A stretch of 64,000 bases of DNA. It comes from Kitasatospora sp. MAP12-44. Lineage in GTDB: Bacteria > Actinomycetota > Actinomycetes > Streptomycetales > Streptomycetaceae. The notes beneath the pieces were generated by a model, which saw only the letters and a list, made by a program, of their open reading frames with translations, searched no databases and was not told the origin of the DNA. The stretch is from the NCBI RefSeq assembly GCF_029892095.1, contig NZ_JARZAE010000004.1:2604001-2668000 (forward strand), given 5' to 3'. Below are positions 1 to 8,266 of the stretch, one piece after another; position 1 is the first letter of the stretch, and each line of letters opens with the position of its first letter. The translations under genes were made by a program, and so were the position numbers.

Positions 1-297
1 TCCGTGGTTTCCTCCGGGGGCAGTACCACCGCTGCCTGTTGTCACCTCGGGGGCTTCCCGGCTCCAGACGGCCTTCAAGTGGTCGAAGATCTTCTTCGAT
101 TCGCGCTTCGCCCCGAGGATCGCCGCCTCGAACGCCCACGCCTCTCCGGCTTCGAGGGCCTTGGTGTACTCCCTGCTGAACCGGGCGACGGTCTCGCGGT
201 CGTCGCCCTTGGTGTCCGCATAGATGCCCTCCATCAGCGGCTTGACCACCGACCACGAGGCTCCGGTGAAGTCGAGCCGGTTCGGGTCGCGCCCCAT
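1..297 (-). CDS. Hypothetical element protein, 3' end outside window
   Basis: An open frame of 99 codons runs from an ATG at 297 off the left edge. It starts MGRDPNRLDFTGASWSVV and is hydrophilic and mostly helical by composition, with a Gly/Thr-rich stretch near the edge. The ATG overlaps the TGA of the gene at 297-1382 as ATGA, so the two are almost certainly translationally coupled and act together. I do not recognise the family. Because it sits behind an integrated element's recombinase and next to a regulator-like protein, it is probably element cargo or maintenance. The C-terminus is not visible, so no function is proposed. Confidence 0.6.
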   Translation of the reverse strand, partial: MGRDPNRLDFTGASWSVVKPLMEGIYADTKGDDRETVARFSREYTKALEAGEAWAFEAAILGAKRESKKIFDHLKAVWSREAPEVTTGSGGTAPGGNHG

Positions 298-1382
298 CAG
301 CCGGTCGCCGTCACGGCCCGCAGGTGCGACTTCTTCACCATCTGGGACAGCCGCTTCGCGGAATCGACCAGGTCAGCCACGCTCTTCCGCAGATCGTCGT
401 CCGCGATGTCCTCAAGGGGAAGGTCGTAGATCGCCTGCAGGCTCTTGTGCGTCTTGGAGAGCACGCCGTACGCCTTGGCGCGCTGCTCGCACGCCTTGAT
501 CTCCGGGTCGTCCTCGATCGCCTTTGCGATCACTTCTTGGACCTTCTCGAACGCCTGCTCTGCCCATTCCTCGGCCGTCTGCTCCTCAGTCCGCCAGTCC
601 ACCACGGCGAGATGCTGCGTGACCTCCTGCTTCACCGCCTCGGGAACCTCGATGACCTGGCCGGCCGGGGTGGTAACCGTGCCCTCTTCGGCGATCTTCC
701 GGAGGCCCTCGATCTGGCTGGCCTTCTTCGTCTCGACCTGAGCGACCTTGAGCACGTCGGCCCGGAACTCCGGCTCCTTACGGATGCGCTCGGCCAGCTT
801 CTCCACGGTCATAGCGTTAGCCGAGTTCGGGATCTGCTTGGCGCCGTTTGCCGTACGGTACTCCGTGGCGGTCAGCCGGGTGAGCTTGGCCTTCTTCGCC
901 TCCTCACAGCACTCGGCCAGCTTCAACCAGCGATCCTCATCGGACAGCGGAGAGCCCGAGGTGTTCAGCGCGGCCTCGCGGAGGACGGACCAGGAGAAGG
1001 AGACCCCCGTTGCCATCGCGCGATCCCACACAAAATGTGGGCACGAGGCCAGTTTTTGCACGTACGCGTCCTGGCACTCCCGGATCTGGTCGTACGCCAT
1101 CCCGACCCGCGCCCCCAGGTCTTTGAGACGCGTAGCACCAGCGTGCGCCCTCGCTCCCGTCTCCGGGTTCTTGGGGGCGATCTCCTCGAACCGCTCGCCC
1201 ATCTTCAACCGTGCATCGCGCTGCTCGACCGTGGCCCGGTCGCTGCGGCCGACCAGGGCGCGGACGTACTCCACGTCGTCGTCGGTAAAGTCGCGGCCGT
1301 CGCCCCCGTCAGGCCCGGCCAACAAGGAGTCCCCGTCGTCCTCCACGATCTCGGCTTCGACCCAGTACTCGACATCGGTCAC
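297..1382 (-). CDS. Hypothetical element-borne regulator-like protein (possibly RacO/DUF6192-like)
   Basis: A 361-residue soluble protein is read from a GTG at 1382 (VTDVEYWVEAEIVEDDG). The frame stays open to 1451, but the upstream residues are Arg-rich and look untranslated. The middle (SCPHFVWDRAMATGVSFSWSVL) and the segment with AKLTRLTATEYR and NSANAMTVEKLAERI look like a helical DNA-binding or partition-type protein. The C-terminal half is a charged helical region. The general layout recalls the RacO/DUF6192 proteins of Streptomyces integrative elements, but this is only a resemblance. No catalytic motif or membrane segment is visible. The stop overlaps the next gene's ATG (ATGA). No strong Shine-Dalgarno precedes the chosen start. 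Confidence 0.6.
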   Translation of the reverse strand: MTDVEYWVEAEIVEDDGDSLLAGPDGGDGRDFTDDDVEYVRALVGRSDRATVEQRDARLKMGERFEEIAPKNPETGARAHAGATRLKDLGARVGMAYDQIRECQDAYVQKLASCPHFVWDRAMATGVSFSWSVLREAALNTSGSPLSDEDRWLKLAECCEEAKKAKLTRLTATEYRTANGAKQIPNSANAMTVEKLAERIRKEPEFRADVLKVAQVETKKASQIEGLRKIAEEGTVTTPAGQVIEVPEAVKQEVTQHLAVVDWRTEEQTAEEWAEQAFEKVQEVIAKAIEDDPEIKACEQRAKAYGVLSKTHKSLQAIYDLPLEDIADDDLRKSVADLVDSAKRLSQMVKKSHLRAVTATG

Positions 1383-1726
1383 CGCAACGTCCGTTCGCCG
1401 TAGTAGTTCTGACGATGCGTAGCGTAACTGTCGCCACCGACAATGGCCCAACAGACCGTTGACTTTGTCGGATTGTCAGACTCATAGTGCGATCATCGGC
1501 TTGGTCTTCGCGAGGGCCCTCGTCAGCACCATGGGCGCAGTGGCTAATTTCTGGCACAACACGCAACCACGCGGGTGATTCTCACCGCGTTCTCGCTGGT
1601 CAAAAAGTTGCAGGAAAATCGCACCCGAAGACAACTCCCGCGACTACATGATCAGTTGGCCGTCGTGGGTGAGGCTGGGTGTGCCCAGGTGATCCGTCAC
1701 CGCCTCCAGTGACCCGGGAGCCCTCA
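1383..1726. other. Divergent intergenic region between element regulator and xis/int
   Basis: This 344-bp gap separates the leftward element genes from the rightward excisionase/integrase pair. It is relatively AT-rich for this genome around 1455-1500 and 1590-1650, as expected for divergent promoters. No coding potential survives inspection. I could not assign a specific operator or promoter. Confidence 0.4.
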
Positions 1727-2047
1727 ATGTCTCGCGCCCGTAAGCCCGCTGTCGATCCCTCCGACCAGCCCCCGGCCGTAGTACCCGACCAGCTGATACA
1801 GGCGGAGGCGGCGGCGGGGCTGCTGGGCATCACGGTGGGCACGCTTCGGAACTGGAAGGGGAAGCGAGGTCCGCAGCCCATCCCCCTCGGCGATGCGGGG
1901 CCGAAGAACCGAGTGCGGTACAGCCTGCTCGAAACTCTGTCCTACATCGAGGAGTTGAAGGCCACCCGGCCGACGGCGGTGTCCGACGGAGCTGCTAAAG
2001 CTGCTGGTCTGCGCGGAAGGTCCGCGCCGAAGGGAGCCGCAGCATGA
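1727..2047 (+). CDS. Excisionase-like small MerR-type DNA-binding protein
   Basis: A 106-residue basic protein. After a short disordered start (MSRARKPAVDPSD) it has a winged-helix pattern: AEAAAGLLGITVGTLRNWK, then GPQPIPLGDAGPKNRVRYSL and a helix ending YIEELKATRP. This matches excisionase/helix-turn-helix domain 17 proteins, which bend DNA at att sites and direct the integrase toward excision. ATG 1727 is chosen over the upstream in-frame start at 1679 because a GGGAG Shine-Dalgarno lies about 7 nt before it. Its stop overlaps the integrase start (ATGA), so the two are coupled, as in pSAM2-type elements. Confidence 0.75.
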   Translation: MSRARKPAVDPSDQPPAVVPDQLIQAEAAAGLLGITVGTLRNWKGKRGPQPIPLGDAGPKNRVRYSLLETLSYIEELKATRPTAVSDGAAKAAGLRGRSAPKGAAA

Positions 2048-3303
2048 GCGGGATGATCGAGCCGTTCGACAGGTGGCACAAGCGGTATCCGAAGCCCGGC
2101 GACAAGCGGTGCGGTTGCGGGCGCGGGATGGTCGCCTCGGCGGAGCACGGGGTCAGCGGCCGGTGGCAGATCCGTTGGACCGCCCCGTCGGGGAAGCCCC
2201 GGAAGGCCGGGTTCAAGGAGAAGCCGGACGCCGAGCGAGAGCTGATCAAGGTGCTCGCTGATCTCCAGCGGGGTACGTACATGGACCCCGACCACGGCAA
2301 GGAGACGCTGCGGGTCTTCGCCGAGCAGTGGTTCGCCTACCTCGACCGCGTCCACGAGCGGGAGAGCACAGTGAAGACCTACAAGACCCACATGCGGGTG
2401 CACATCGTGCCGTTCATCGGGCATGTGCCCGCGAAGGAGCTGCGCCGGCCGACGTCCAACGCCTTCGTGGAACACCTGGCGGGCAAGGGGTTGGCGGCGT
2501 CGTACGTCGAGGGGATCTTCAAGACGTTCAAGATCTTCGTCAACTGGCTGACGAGGGAGCAGGAGGTGCCGCTTCCGGGCAACATCGTCGCCGGGATCAA
2601 GCTCCCTCCGGTGCCCGACCGGGTCGAGGTGGTGCTCACGCCGGAGGAGGTGACGCGGCTCGCGGACTGCATCGATCCCCGGTACGAGATCATGGTCTGG
2701 CTGGCGGCCTGCGCCGGGCTGCGCTTGGGAGAATGTGTCGGACTGACCCGTGCGCGCGTGAACTTCACCGAGTGCAAGCTCTACGTGGAGAAGCAGGGCC
2801 AGGGCGGCAAGGAGGTCAAGCTCAAGACGAATGCCTCCTACGCGACGCTGCCAGTGGACCACTTCCTGATCCGCAACATCGCTCAGCACATGGTCCGTTT
2901 TCCCGGGGCCGACCCTGTGGGTGACGACGCGGTCCGCAAGCGCCGGTACAGCGGCTACCAGCCCCCGGCCAACTCCGGGCTGGTGATCGTCAACAGCGAT
3001 GGGCGGCCGGTACAGCGGCAGGGCTTCAACAAGATCTGGCAAGTGGCGGTCGAGAAGGCCGGCCTGCCGAAGGGCACCCGCTTCCACGATCTGAAGCACT
3101 TCTACACGACGCGCCTTGGCGCGGCGGGGCACGACCGCAAGACCGTCCAGGCACTGAGCCGCCACAGCGATCCGTCCATGACCGACCGGTACGCCCATCC
3201 GCCGGAGGCGGTGGAGGGCTTGAAGATCAAGGCGTTCGGCGCATTGTTCGACCCAGGTTCGGGGCGACGGGAGGCCAACCGCCGCCGGGGGCTCGCGCGC
3301 TGA
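2044..3303 (+). CDS. int: Tyrosine recombinase / site-specific integrase
   Basis: A 419-residue integrase. Residues about 20-85 form a zinc-ribbon-like/AP2-like arm-binding start (KRCGCGRG and a WQIRWTAPSGK strand). Residues about 88-195 form the SAM-like core-binding domain, and about 205-395 the catalytic domain. Visible active-site positions are R227 in AGLRLGE, H348 in FHDLKH, H374 in LSRHS and the nucleophile Y383 in DRYAHP. The second catalytic arginine of the HxxR motif is lysine here (K351). It is coupled to the excisionase-like gene and points at the 3' end of rnpB 183 bp away, so the att site probably lies in that gap or in the rnpB end. Such enzymes integrate and excise actinobacterial ICEs. 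Confidence 0.9.
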   Translation: MSGMIEPFDRWHKRYPKPGDKRCGCGRGMVASAEHGVSGRWQIRWTAPSGKPRKAGFKEKPDAERELIKVLADLQRGTYMDPDHGKETLRVFAEQWFAYLDRVHERESTVKTYKTHMRVHIVPFIGHVPAKELRRPTSNAFVEHLAGKGLAASYVEGIFKTFKIFVNWLTREQEVPLPGNIVAGIKLPPVPDRVEVVLTPEEVTRLADCIDPRYEIMVWLAACAGLRLGECVGLTRARVNFTECKLYVEKQGQGGKEVKLKTNASYATLPVDHFLIRNIAQHMVRFPGADPVGDDAVRKRRYSGYQPPANSGLVIVNSDGRPVQRQGFNKIWQVAVEKAGLPKGTRFHDLKHFYTTRLGAAGHDRKTVQALSRHSDPSMTDRYAHPPEAVEGLKIKAFGALFDPGSGRREANRRRGLAR

Positions 3304-3486
3304 TCACAGCTCACATCACAGGAGGGGCAGCGCGGTCACCGGCAGGTGTGGCAAACTCCACCTCGCGGTGTCCTACCGTGCACGCCGGGTGAAGCTGCCC
3401 GGCACCTGATTTTCCCAGGATCTTCCCAAGTGGCACCCCGAAAGGTGCCTCTGACCCGGGTTTCCCCAGGTCAGAGGTGGTTACAG
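3304..3486. other. Candidate attachment-site region between integrase and rnpB
   Basis: This 183-bp gene-free stretch lies between the integrase stop and the 3' end of rnpB. It contains an inverted repeat with arms at about 3450-3458 and 3470-3478 (CCTCTGACC and its complement around a 11-nt spacer). On the minus strand this directly follows rnpB and could act as its terminator. It also contains a shorter GGCACC/GGTGCC pair near 3432-3447. Integrases of this type usually sit within about 200 bp of their att core, so attR is expected here or in the last bases of rnpB. The matching left copy would lie outside the window. No tRNA gene was found. Confidence 0.45.
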
Positions 3487-3891
3487 CGGACGAGTCGGCC
3501 TGTACGCCGGGTTCTGTCTCCCGCGGCCTTGCGGCCTTTGGGGAGGCGGTCATCCATCTAGGGCTGCCGTTGCCGACAGCCTCGTGCGGTCTACCCGCGG
3601 ACTCGGGCGAGCAGCCCTCGATCATCCGCGCACGGTACCCGGGGGTACCGATCTTGACCTTGCTCCGGGTGGGGTTTACCTAGCCGGCCGAGTCACCTCG
3701 GTCGCTGGTGGTCTCTTACACCACCGTTTCACCCTTACCTGCTGCCGAAGCGGCAGGCGGTCTGTTTTCTGTGGCACTGTCCCGCGGGTCACCCCGGGTG
3801 GGCGTTACCCACCACCCTGCTCTGTGGAGCCCGGACGTTCCTCGGCGGGACCCTTACGGGACCCGACGCGACCGCCCGGCCGGCTCGTCCG
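3487..3891 (-). ncRNA. rnpB: RNase P RNA (bacterial class A)
   Basis: The catalytic RNA of RNase P, which removes 5' leaders from pre-tRNAs. On the minus strand the conserved core is easy to read: the CCACAGAGCAGGGTGGTGG segment near 3808-3830, the block GACAGTGCCACAGAAAACAG near 3765-3785, AAGGGTGAAACGGTGGTG near 3722-3740, and the 3' part with ACAGAACCCGGCGTACAG. Helix P1 closes the molecule: CGGACGAG at the 5' end (3891-3884) pairs with CTCGTCCG at the 3' end (3494-3487). The length of about 405 nt fits Streptomyces. It starts only about 10 nt after the stop of the upstream MFS gene on the same strand. Confidence 0.95.
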
Positions 3892-3900
3892 CCGTACTGG

Positions 3901-5379
3901 TCATCGTAGCCGGTCGGATCGGGCCGGTCGGACAGCGGCCGCGGGGACGGCTTCGGGGTCGAGGCGGGCGGCCACGTCGGCGGCGGTGGCGCGGGCCCAG
4001 GGAGTGGTGGTGACCGCGCCCAGCACCAGGACGACCAGGCCCAGGCCGGTGATGATCCACCAGCCCGCGTGGCTGGCCTGGGCGAGGCCGCCGGCCAGCG
4101 GGCCGACCACCGCCGAGGTGACCACGGTGCCGATCACCGCGACGCCCAGCGACTGCCCGACCTGACGGCTCGTCGAGGCGACCGCCGCGGCGACCCCGGC
4201 CTGCGAGCGCGGCATGCCGGAGACGGCGGCGTTGGTGATCGGGGCGTTGACCAGGCCGAAGCCGAGTCCGAAGAGCGCGTACGCGGCGAGCAGCAGGGCG
4301 GCCGAGGTGGTGGCGGTCAGGCCGGTGAGCAGCAGGCCGCTGCCGGCCAGCGCGGTGCCGGCGATCAGCAGCGGGACGCGGGGGCCGCGTGCGCCGACGA
4401 TGCGTCCGGAGATCGGGGCGCAGACCAGGGTGAGCCCGGCCATCGGGAGCGTCCAGAGGCCTGCCTCGACCGGGCTGTAGTGCCGGACCTCCTGCAGGTA
4501 GAGGGTGTTGAGGAAGAGGAAGCCGCTGAGCGAGGCGAACGAGCAGACGGCGATCACCGTCGCACCACTGAACGGCGCGCTGCGGAAGAACCGCAGGTCG
4601 AGCAGCGGTTCGGGGGTGTGGTGCTCCCAGAGCGGGAACGCGATCAGGGCGGCCAGCGCCAGCGCGGCCAGGGCCAGGATGAGCGGCGAGGTCCAGCCGT
4701 GGCCGGGGCCCTCGATGATCACGGCCGTCCCGGCGGCCAGCGCCGCCACCGCCAGCAGCTGGCCGACCGGGTCGAGCCGGCGTGGCCGCGCGGCCCGCGA
4801 CTCGGGTATGTAGCGCGCGGCCAGCAGCCAGGCGAGCAGGCCGATCGGCACGTTGATCAGGAAGATCGACGGCCAGCCGGCGCTCTCCACCAGCACCCCG
4901 CCGACGATCGGGCCCAGCGCCATGCTGATGCCGACCACGCCGCCCCAGACGCCGATCGCCTGGGCCCGTTCGCGCGGGTCGGTGAAGACGTTGGTGATGA
5001 TCGACATCGCGACCGGGTTGAGCATCGAGCCGCCGACGGCCTGCAGCGCCCGGAAGGCGATCAGCCAGCCCAGGCTCGGGGCGATGCTGCAGAGCAGCGA
5101 GCCGAGCACGAAGAGCACCAGGCCGGTCTGGAAGATCCGGCGCCGGCCGATCCGGTCGGCGACCGACCCGGAGAGGATCAGCAGCGAGGCCAGCACCAGG
5201 GTGTAGGCGTCGATGATCCACTGCAGGCCGGAGGCGGGCGCGTGCAGGTCGCGTTGGATCGAGGGCAGTGCCAGATTGACGATCGTGTTGTCCAGGCCGA
5301 CGATCAGCAGGCTCATGCAGCAGATGGCCAGGATCAGCAGCCGTCTGCGGCGGGTGAGGTTGGCGGTGGCTTCGGTCAC
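3901..5379 (-). CDS. MFS drug:H+ antiporter, DHA2 family
   Basis: A 492-residue membrane transporter. The first helix carries LDNTIVNLALPSIQRDL (the DHA2 motif LDxTIVNVALP). The loop 2-3 motif is SGSVADRIGRRRIFQTG, and TM5 has the antiporter motif region GVVGISMALGPIVGGVL. About 14 hydrophobic segments are present, which fits the EmrB/QacA branch that exports drugs or dyes in exchange for protons. The GTG start at 5379 follows the only good N-terminus (MTEATANLTRRRRLL), though no strong Shine-Dalgarno is present. The last codons overlap the probable rnpB promoter. There is no neighbouring regulator, so the substrate cannot be guessed. Confidence 0.88.
   Translation of the reverse strand: MTEATANLTRRRRLLILAICCMSLLIVGLDNTIVNLALPSIQRDLHAPASGLQWIIDAYTLVLASLLILSGSVADRIGRRRIFQTGLVLFVLGSLLCSIAPSLGWLIAFRALQAVGGSMLNPVAMSIITNVFTDPRERAQAIGVWGGVVGISMALGPIVGGVLVESAGWPSIFLINVPIGLLAWLLAARYIPESRAARPRRLDPVGQLLAVAALAAGTAVIIEGPGHGWTSPLILALAALALAALIAFPLWEHHTPEPLLDLRFFRSAPFSGATVIAVCSFASLSGFLFLNTLYLQEVRHYSPVEAGLWTLPMAGLTLVCAPISGRIVGARGPRVPLLIAGTALAGSGLLLTGLTATTSAALLLAAYALFGLGFGLVNAPITNAAVSGMPRSQAGVAAAVASTSRQVGQSLGVAVIGTVVTSAVVGPLAGGLAQASHAGWWIITGLGLVVLVLGAVTTTPWARATAADVAARLDPEAVPAAAVRPARSDRLR
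3903..3908 (-). promoter_or_regulatory. Probable rnpB -10 element inside the end of the MFS gene
   Basis: Read on the minus strand, TACGAT matches the actinobacterial -10 consensus TAnnnT. It lies about 12 nt upstream of the predicted 5' end of RNase P RNA and overlaps the TGA stop region of the MFS gene. The -35 is weak (TCCGAC-like). The mature RNA begins too close to the stop for a promoter to fit between them, so a promoter in the coding sequence is expected. Confidence 0.45.
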
Positions 5380-5509
5380 CTATGCAGTGTCGCATTCATG
5401 GGATGAATCACGGCAGTCGGGTCTCAGTACGTGACACGGAGCCGCCGGGGCCGGGTGCCGGCCCGGTAGATTGCTGCATGTAGCCGCACGTTTCTGAGGG
5501 GATCCACCG

Positions 5510-6301
5510 ATGCCGTTCCTGGTCCTGTTGCCGCCGTCGGAGGGCAAGGCCCCGACCCTGGAGGGCGCGCCGCTGGAGCTCGGCGAGCTGTCGCTGCCGG
5601 GGCTGACCGAGGCGCGCGGGCGGGTGCTGGACGCGCTGGTGGAGCTGTGCCGGGGCGGCGAGGACACCGCGGCCGAGGTGCTCGGGCTGAGCCAGGGCCT
5701 GCGCGGCGAGATCGCCCGCAACGCGGGGCTGCGGACGGCGGGCACGCTGCCGGCCGGCGAGGTGTACACGGGGGTGCTGTTCGACGCGCTCGGACTGGCC
5801 AAGCTGGACGAGGCGGCCTACGCGCGGGCCGAGCGCTCGCTGCTGGTCTTCTCCGGGCTCTGGGGCGCGGTCCGGGTGAGCGACCGGATCCCGTCATACC
5901 GCTGCTCGGGCGGGGTGAAACTGCCGCCGCTGGGGGCGCTCGGCGGATACTGGCGGCGCGCGATGGCGGACGTGCTCCCGGCGGAGGCGAACGGTCTGGT
6001 GCTGGACCTGCGCAGCGCGGCGTACGCGGCGTCCTGGAAGCCGGACGGCGACGTGGTGGCCCGCACGGCGACCGTCCGGGTGCTGCAGGAGCGGGACGGC
6101 AAACGGTCGGTGGTCAGCCACTTCAACAAGGCCACCAAGGGCCGGCTGGTCCGCGACCTGCTGGTCTCCGGCGCCGAGCCGACCACGCCGGGCGAGCTGC
6201 TGGAGGCGCTGCACGCGCTGGGCTACACCGTCGAGGTCGCCGCCCAGGGCACCGCGCGCAAGCCGTTTCAGCTGGACGTCGTGGTGACCGACGTCCACTG
6301 A
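5510..6301 (+). CDS. yaaA: Peroxide stress protein YaaA (DUF328/UPF0246)
   Basis: A 263-residue cytoplasmic protein that begins MPFLVLLPPSEGK, the hallmark of the YaaA family. Further signatures are GVLFDALG, the LLVFSGLWGAVRVSDRIPSYR block and VVSHFNKATKGRLVRDLL near the C-terminus. In E. coli YaaA lowers free iron during H2O2 stress and binds DNA. The same role is inferred here. The ATG is preceded by a GAGGGG Shine-Dalgarno about 8 nt upstream. The length is normal. It converges on the RNase H/phosphatase gene with only 13 bp between the stops. Confidence 0.92.
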   Translation: MPFLVLLPPSEGKAPTLEGAPLELGELSLPGLTEARGRVLDALVELCRGGEDTAAEVLGLSQGLRGEIARNAGLRTAGTLPAGEVYTGVLFDALGLAKLDEAAYARAERSLLVFSGLWGAVRVSDRIPSYRCSGGVKLPPLGALGGYWRRAMADVLPAEANGLVLDLRSAAYAASWKPDGDVVARTATVRVLQERDGKRSVVSHFNKATKGRLVRDLLVSGAEPTTPGELLEALHALGYTVEVAAQGTARKPFQLDVVVTDVH

Positions 6302-6314
6302 GCGACAGAACGGC

Positions 6315-7457
6315 TCAGCGCAGGTGGCTGGTGTCGTTCAGCAGGCGCAGCGAGGCGTTGCCGTCGGAGTAGTACTGCACCGCGCTGACCGAGGCCGCCG
6401 CGAGCTCCATCCGGTACATCGCGTCCGGCGGGGCGCCCAGCGCCAGCCGGACCAGCGTCTTGATCGGGCTGACGTGCGAGACGACCAGCACGGTCTTGCC
6501 GGCGTAGCGGGCCAGCAGCCGGTCCCGGGTGACGCCGATCCGCTGGGCCAGCGTGGCGAAACTCTCGCTGCTGCCGGTCGGCTTGGCCTTGCTGGAGCCG
6601 AGCCAGGCGTTGAGGTCCTCGGGGTGGCGCTGCTGCACCTCGGCGAAGGTCAGGCCCTCCCAGTCGCCGAAGTCCAGCTCGCGCAGGCCCTCGTCGATCC
6701 GCACCTCCAGGCCCAGCCGGGCCGCGACGGCGCCGGCGGTCTGCCGGGTGCGCCGCATCGGGGAGCTGACCACGGCCTGCACGGTGCCGCGCGCGGCGAA
6801 CGCCTCGGCGGCCCGCTCGGCCTGCCACAGGCCCGTCGCGGAGAGCTCCGGGTCGCTGCCGCCGCTGCCGGAGAAGCGCTTCTGCGGCGTCAGCGCGGTC
6901 TCGCCGTGCCGCAGCAGGACGAAGGTGGTGGCGGTCGCGAGGTCGCCGGCCGTGGACCAGCCCGCCCTGGGCGCGGCCGGCGCGGCCTCGATCTCCTCCG
7001 CCGGTCCGGCGGCGGGCCGGGACTTCGGTGCCCACTGCCGGCCGGCCTGGCCCGCGTCCATCGCCTCGTTGGCCAGCCGGTCGGCGTCCTTGTTCCGCTC
7101 GCGCGGGATCCAGGAGTACCCGACCTGCGAGCGCGGGAAGACGGTGCGGGCCTCGGCGGCCAGCGGCTGCATGTCCGGGTGCTTGATCTTCCAGCGCCCG
7201 GACATCTGCTCGACGACCAGCTTGGAGTCCATCCGGACGTCGACGGCGGCCGACGGGTCCAGCTCGTACGCGGCCCGCAGGCCGGCGATCAGGCCCTTGT
7301 ACTCGGCGACGTTGTTGGTCGCCCGGCCGATGTACTCGGCCGTCTCGGCGATGATCATGCCGGTGTCGCCGTCGCGGACCACCGCGCCGTAGCCGGCCGG
7401 ACCCGGGTTGCCCCGGGAGCCGCCGTCCGCCTCGATGATGAACCTGCGGGCCGTCAT
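6315..7457 (-). CDS. Bifunctional RNase H / acid (histidine) phosphatase
   Basis: A 380-residue fusion. Residues 1-140 are a type I RNase H domain with the carboxylates D11 (EADGGSRGNPG), E52 (NVAEYKGL), D77 (RMDSKLV) and D126 (NKDADRLAN). After a Pro/Ala linker, residues 178-375 are a histidine phosphatase domain with the RHGE motif (catalytic H184), SSPMRRTRQTA, and a late HVSPI histidine. This is the architecture of mycobacterial Rv2228c, which degrades RNA/DNA hybrids and has phosphatase activity resembling CobC. It sits 4 bp downstream of the zinc-ribbon coiled-coil gene, as in many actinomycetes, so the two are co-transcribed. Confidence 0.93.
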   Translation of the reverse strand: MTARRFIIEADGGSRGNPGPAGYGAVVRDGDTGMIIAETAEYIGRATNNVAEYKGLIAGLRAAYELDPSAAVDVRMDSKLVVEQMSGRWKIKHPDMQPLAAEARTVFPRSQVGYSWIPRERNKDADRLANEAMDAGQAGRQWAPKSRPAAGPAEEIEAAPAAPRAGWSTAGDLATATTFVLLRHGETALTPQKRFSGSGGSDPELSATGLWQAERAAEAFAARGTVQAVVSSPMRRTRQTAGAVAARLGLEVRIDEGLRELDFGDWEGLTFAEVQQRHPEDLNAWLGSSKAKPTGSSESFATLAQRIGVTRDRLLARYAGKTVLVVSHVSPIKTLVRLALGAPPDAMYRMELAAASVSAVQYYSDGNASLRLLNDTSHLR

Positions 7458-7461
7458 CTGA

Positions 7462-8205
7462 TCAGATGCCCGAGTCGGCCGTGCGCACCAGGATCCGGCC
7501 GCAGTTGTCGCAGCGGACCACGGCGTCCTTCGGCTCGGCCTTGATGGCGTTCAGGTCGGCCGTGGAGAACTCCACCCGGCAGCCCTCGCAGCGGCGCTGG
7601 AACAGGCGCGCGGCGCCGACGCCGCCCTGCTGCTCGCGCAGCCGGGTGTAGAGCTTGAGCAGGTCGGCCGGGATGACCACCTCGACGGTCTCGCGCTCGC
7701 GGGCGACCTTGGCGACCTCGGCGTCGATCTCGGCGAACTTGGCGTCGCGACGGGCCACCGCCTCCTCCAGGACGACGGTGGAGTGCTCCAGACGGGCCGT
7801 CAGCTCGGTCACCCGGGTCTGCGCGGACTCCAGGCGCTCCATCACCTCCAGGACGACGTCCTCCAGGTCGCCCTGGCGCTTGGCCAGCGAGCCGGTCTCG
7901 TGCTGGAGGTTCTCCAGGTCCTTGGCGGAGGTGACGGCGCCGGAGTCCATCCGCTGCTGGTTGCGGGTGGCACGGGAGACGACCTGCTCGACGTCCTGCT
8001 CGGCCTTGACCAGCTCGCGGGCGGTGTCCCCCTGCTGGGCCTCGGCGGCGACGACGAGGGACGTCAGCGCGGCGTGGTCGGCGGAGGCCTTGTCGATCTC
8101 GGCGTGCTCGGGCAGGGTGCGGCGCCGGTGGGCCAGCTGGTCGAGCTTGGCGTCGATGGCCTGCAGGTCGAGGAGGCGGATCTGGTCGGCGGGCGCGGCG
8201 TTCAA
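7462..8205 (-). CDS. Zinc-ribbon coiled-coil protein (DUF164/CT398-type)
   Basis: A 247-residue protein. Residues about 5-185 form a long antiparallel coiled coil rich in Ala, Glu and Arg. A C4 zinc ribbon near the C-terminus has the Cys pairs CEGC and CDNC. The family is the C4-type zinc ribbon (CT398-like) proteins, whose role is unclear; an RNA-binding or scaffolding function is suspected. The TTG start at 8205 (MNAAPADQIRLLDLQ) is chosen because an AGGAG Shine-Dalgarno lies about 8 nt upstream. The open frame extends to 8292, but the added residues are Pro/Arg-rich and overlap the NIF3 gene. It is probably one transcript with the NIF3-like and RNase H genes. Confidence 0.88.
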   Translation of the reverse strand: MNAAPADQIRLLDLQAIDAKLDQLAHRRRTLPEHAEIDKASADHAALTSLVVAAEAQQGDTARELVKAEQDVEQVVSRATRNQQRMDSGAVTSAKDLENLQHETGSLAKRQGDLEDVVLEVMERLESAQTRVTELTARLEHSTVVLEEAVARRDAKFAEIDAEVAKVARERETVEVVIPADLLKLYTRLREQQGGVGAARLFQRRCEGCRVEFSTADLNAIKAEPKDAVVRCDNCGRILVRTADSGI

Positions 8206-8266
8206 GCGGGGGGCTCCTGAAGTGAAGATGGTCGAGCGGGGCAGAAGTAGGGGTGATCCCGGCGGA

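Noticed and set aside
3304-3486. tRNA gene as integration target
   Set aside because: No cloverleaf with a TTC T-arm was found; the hairpin there is a simple inverted repeat.
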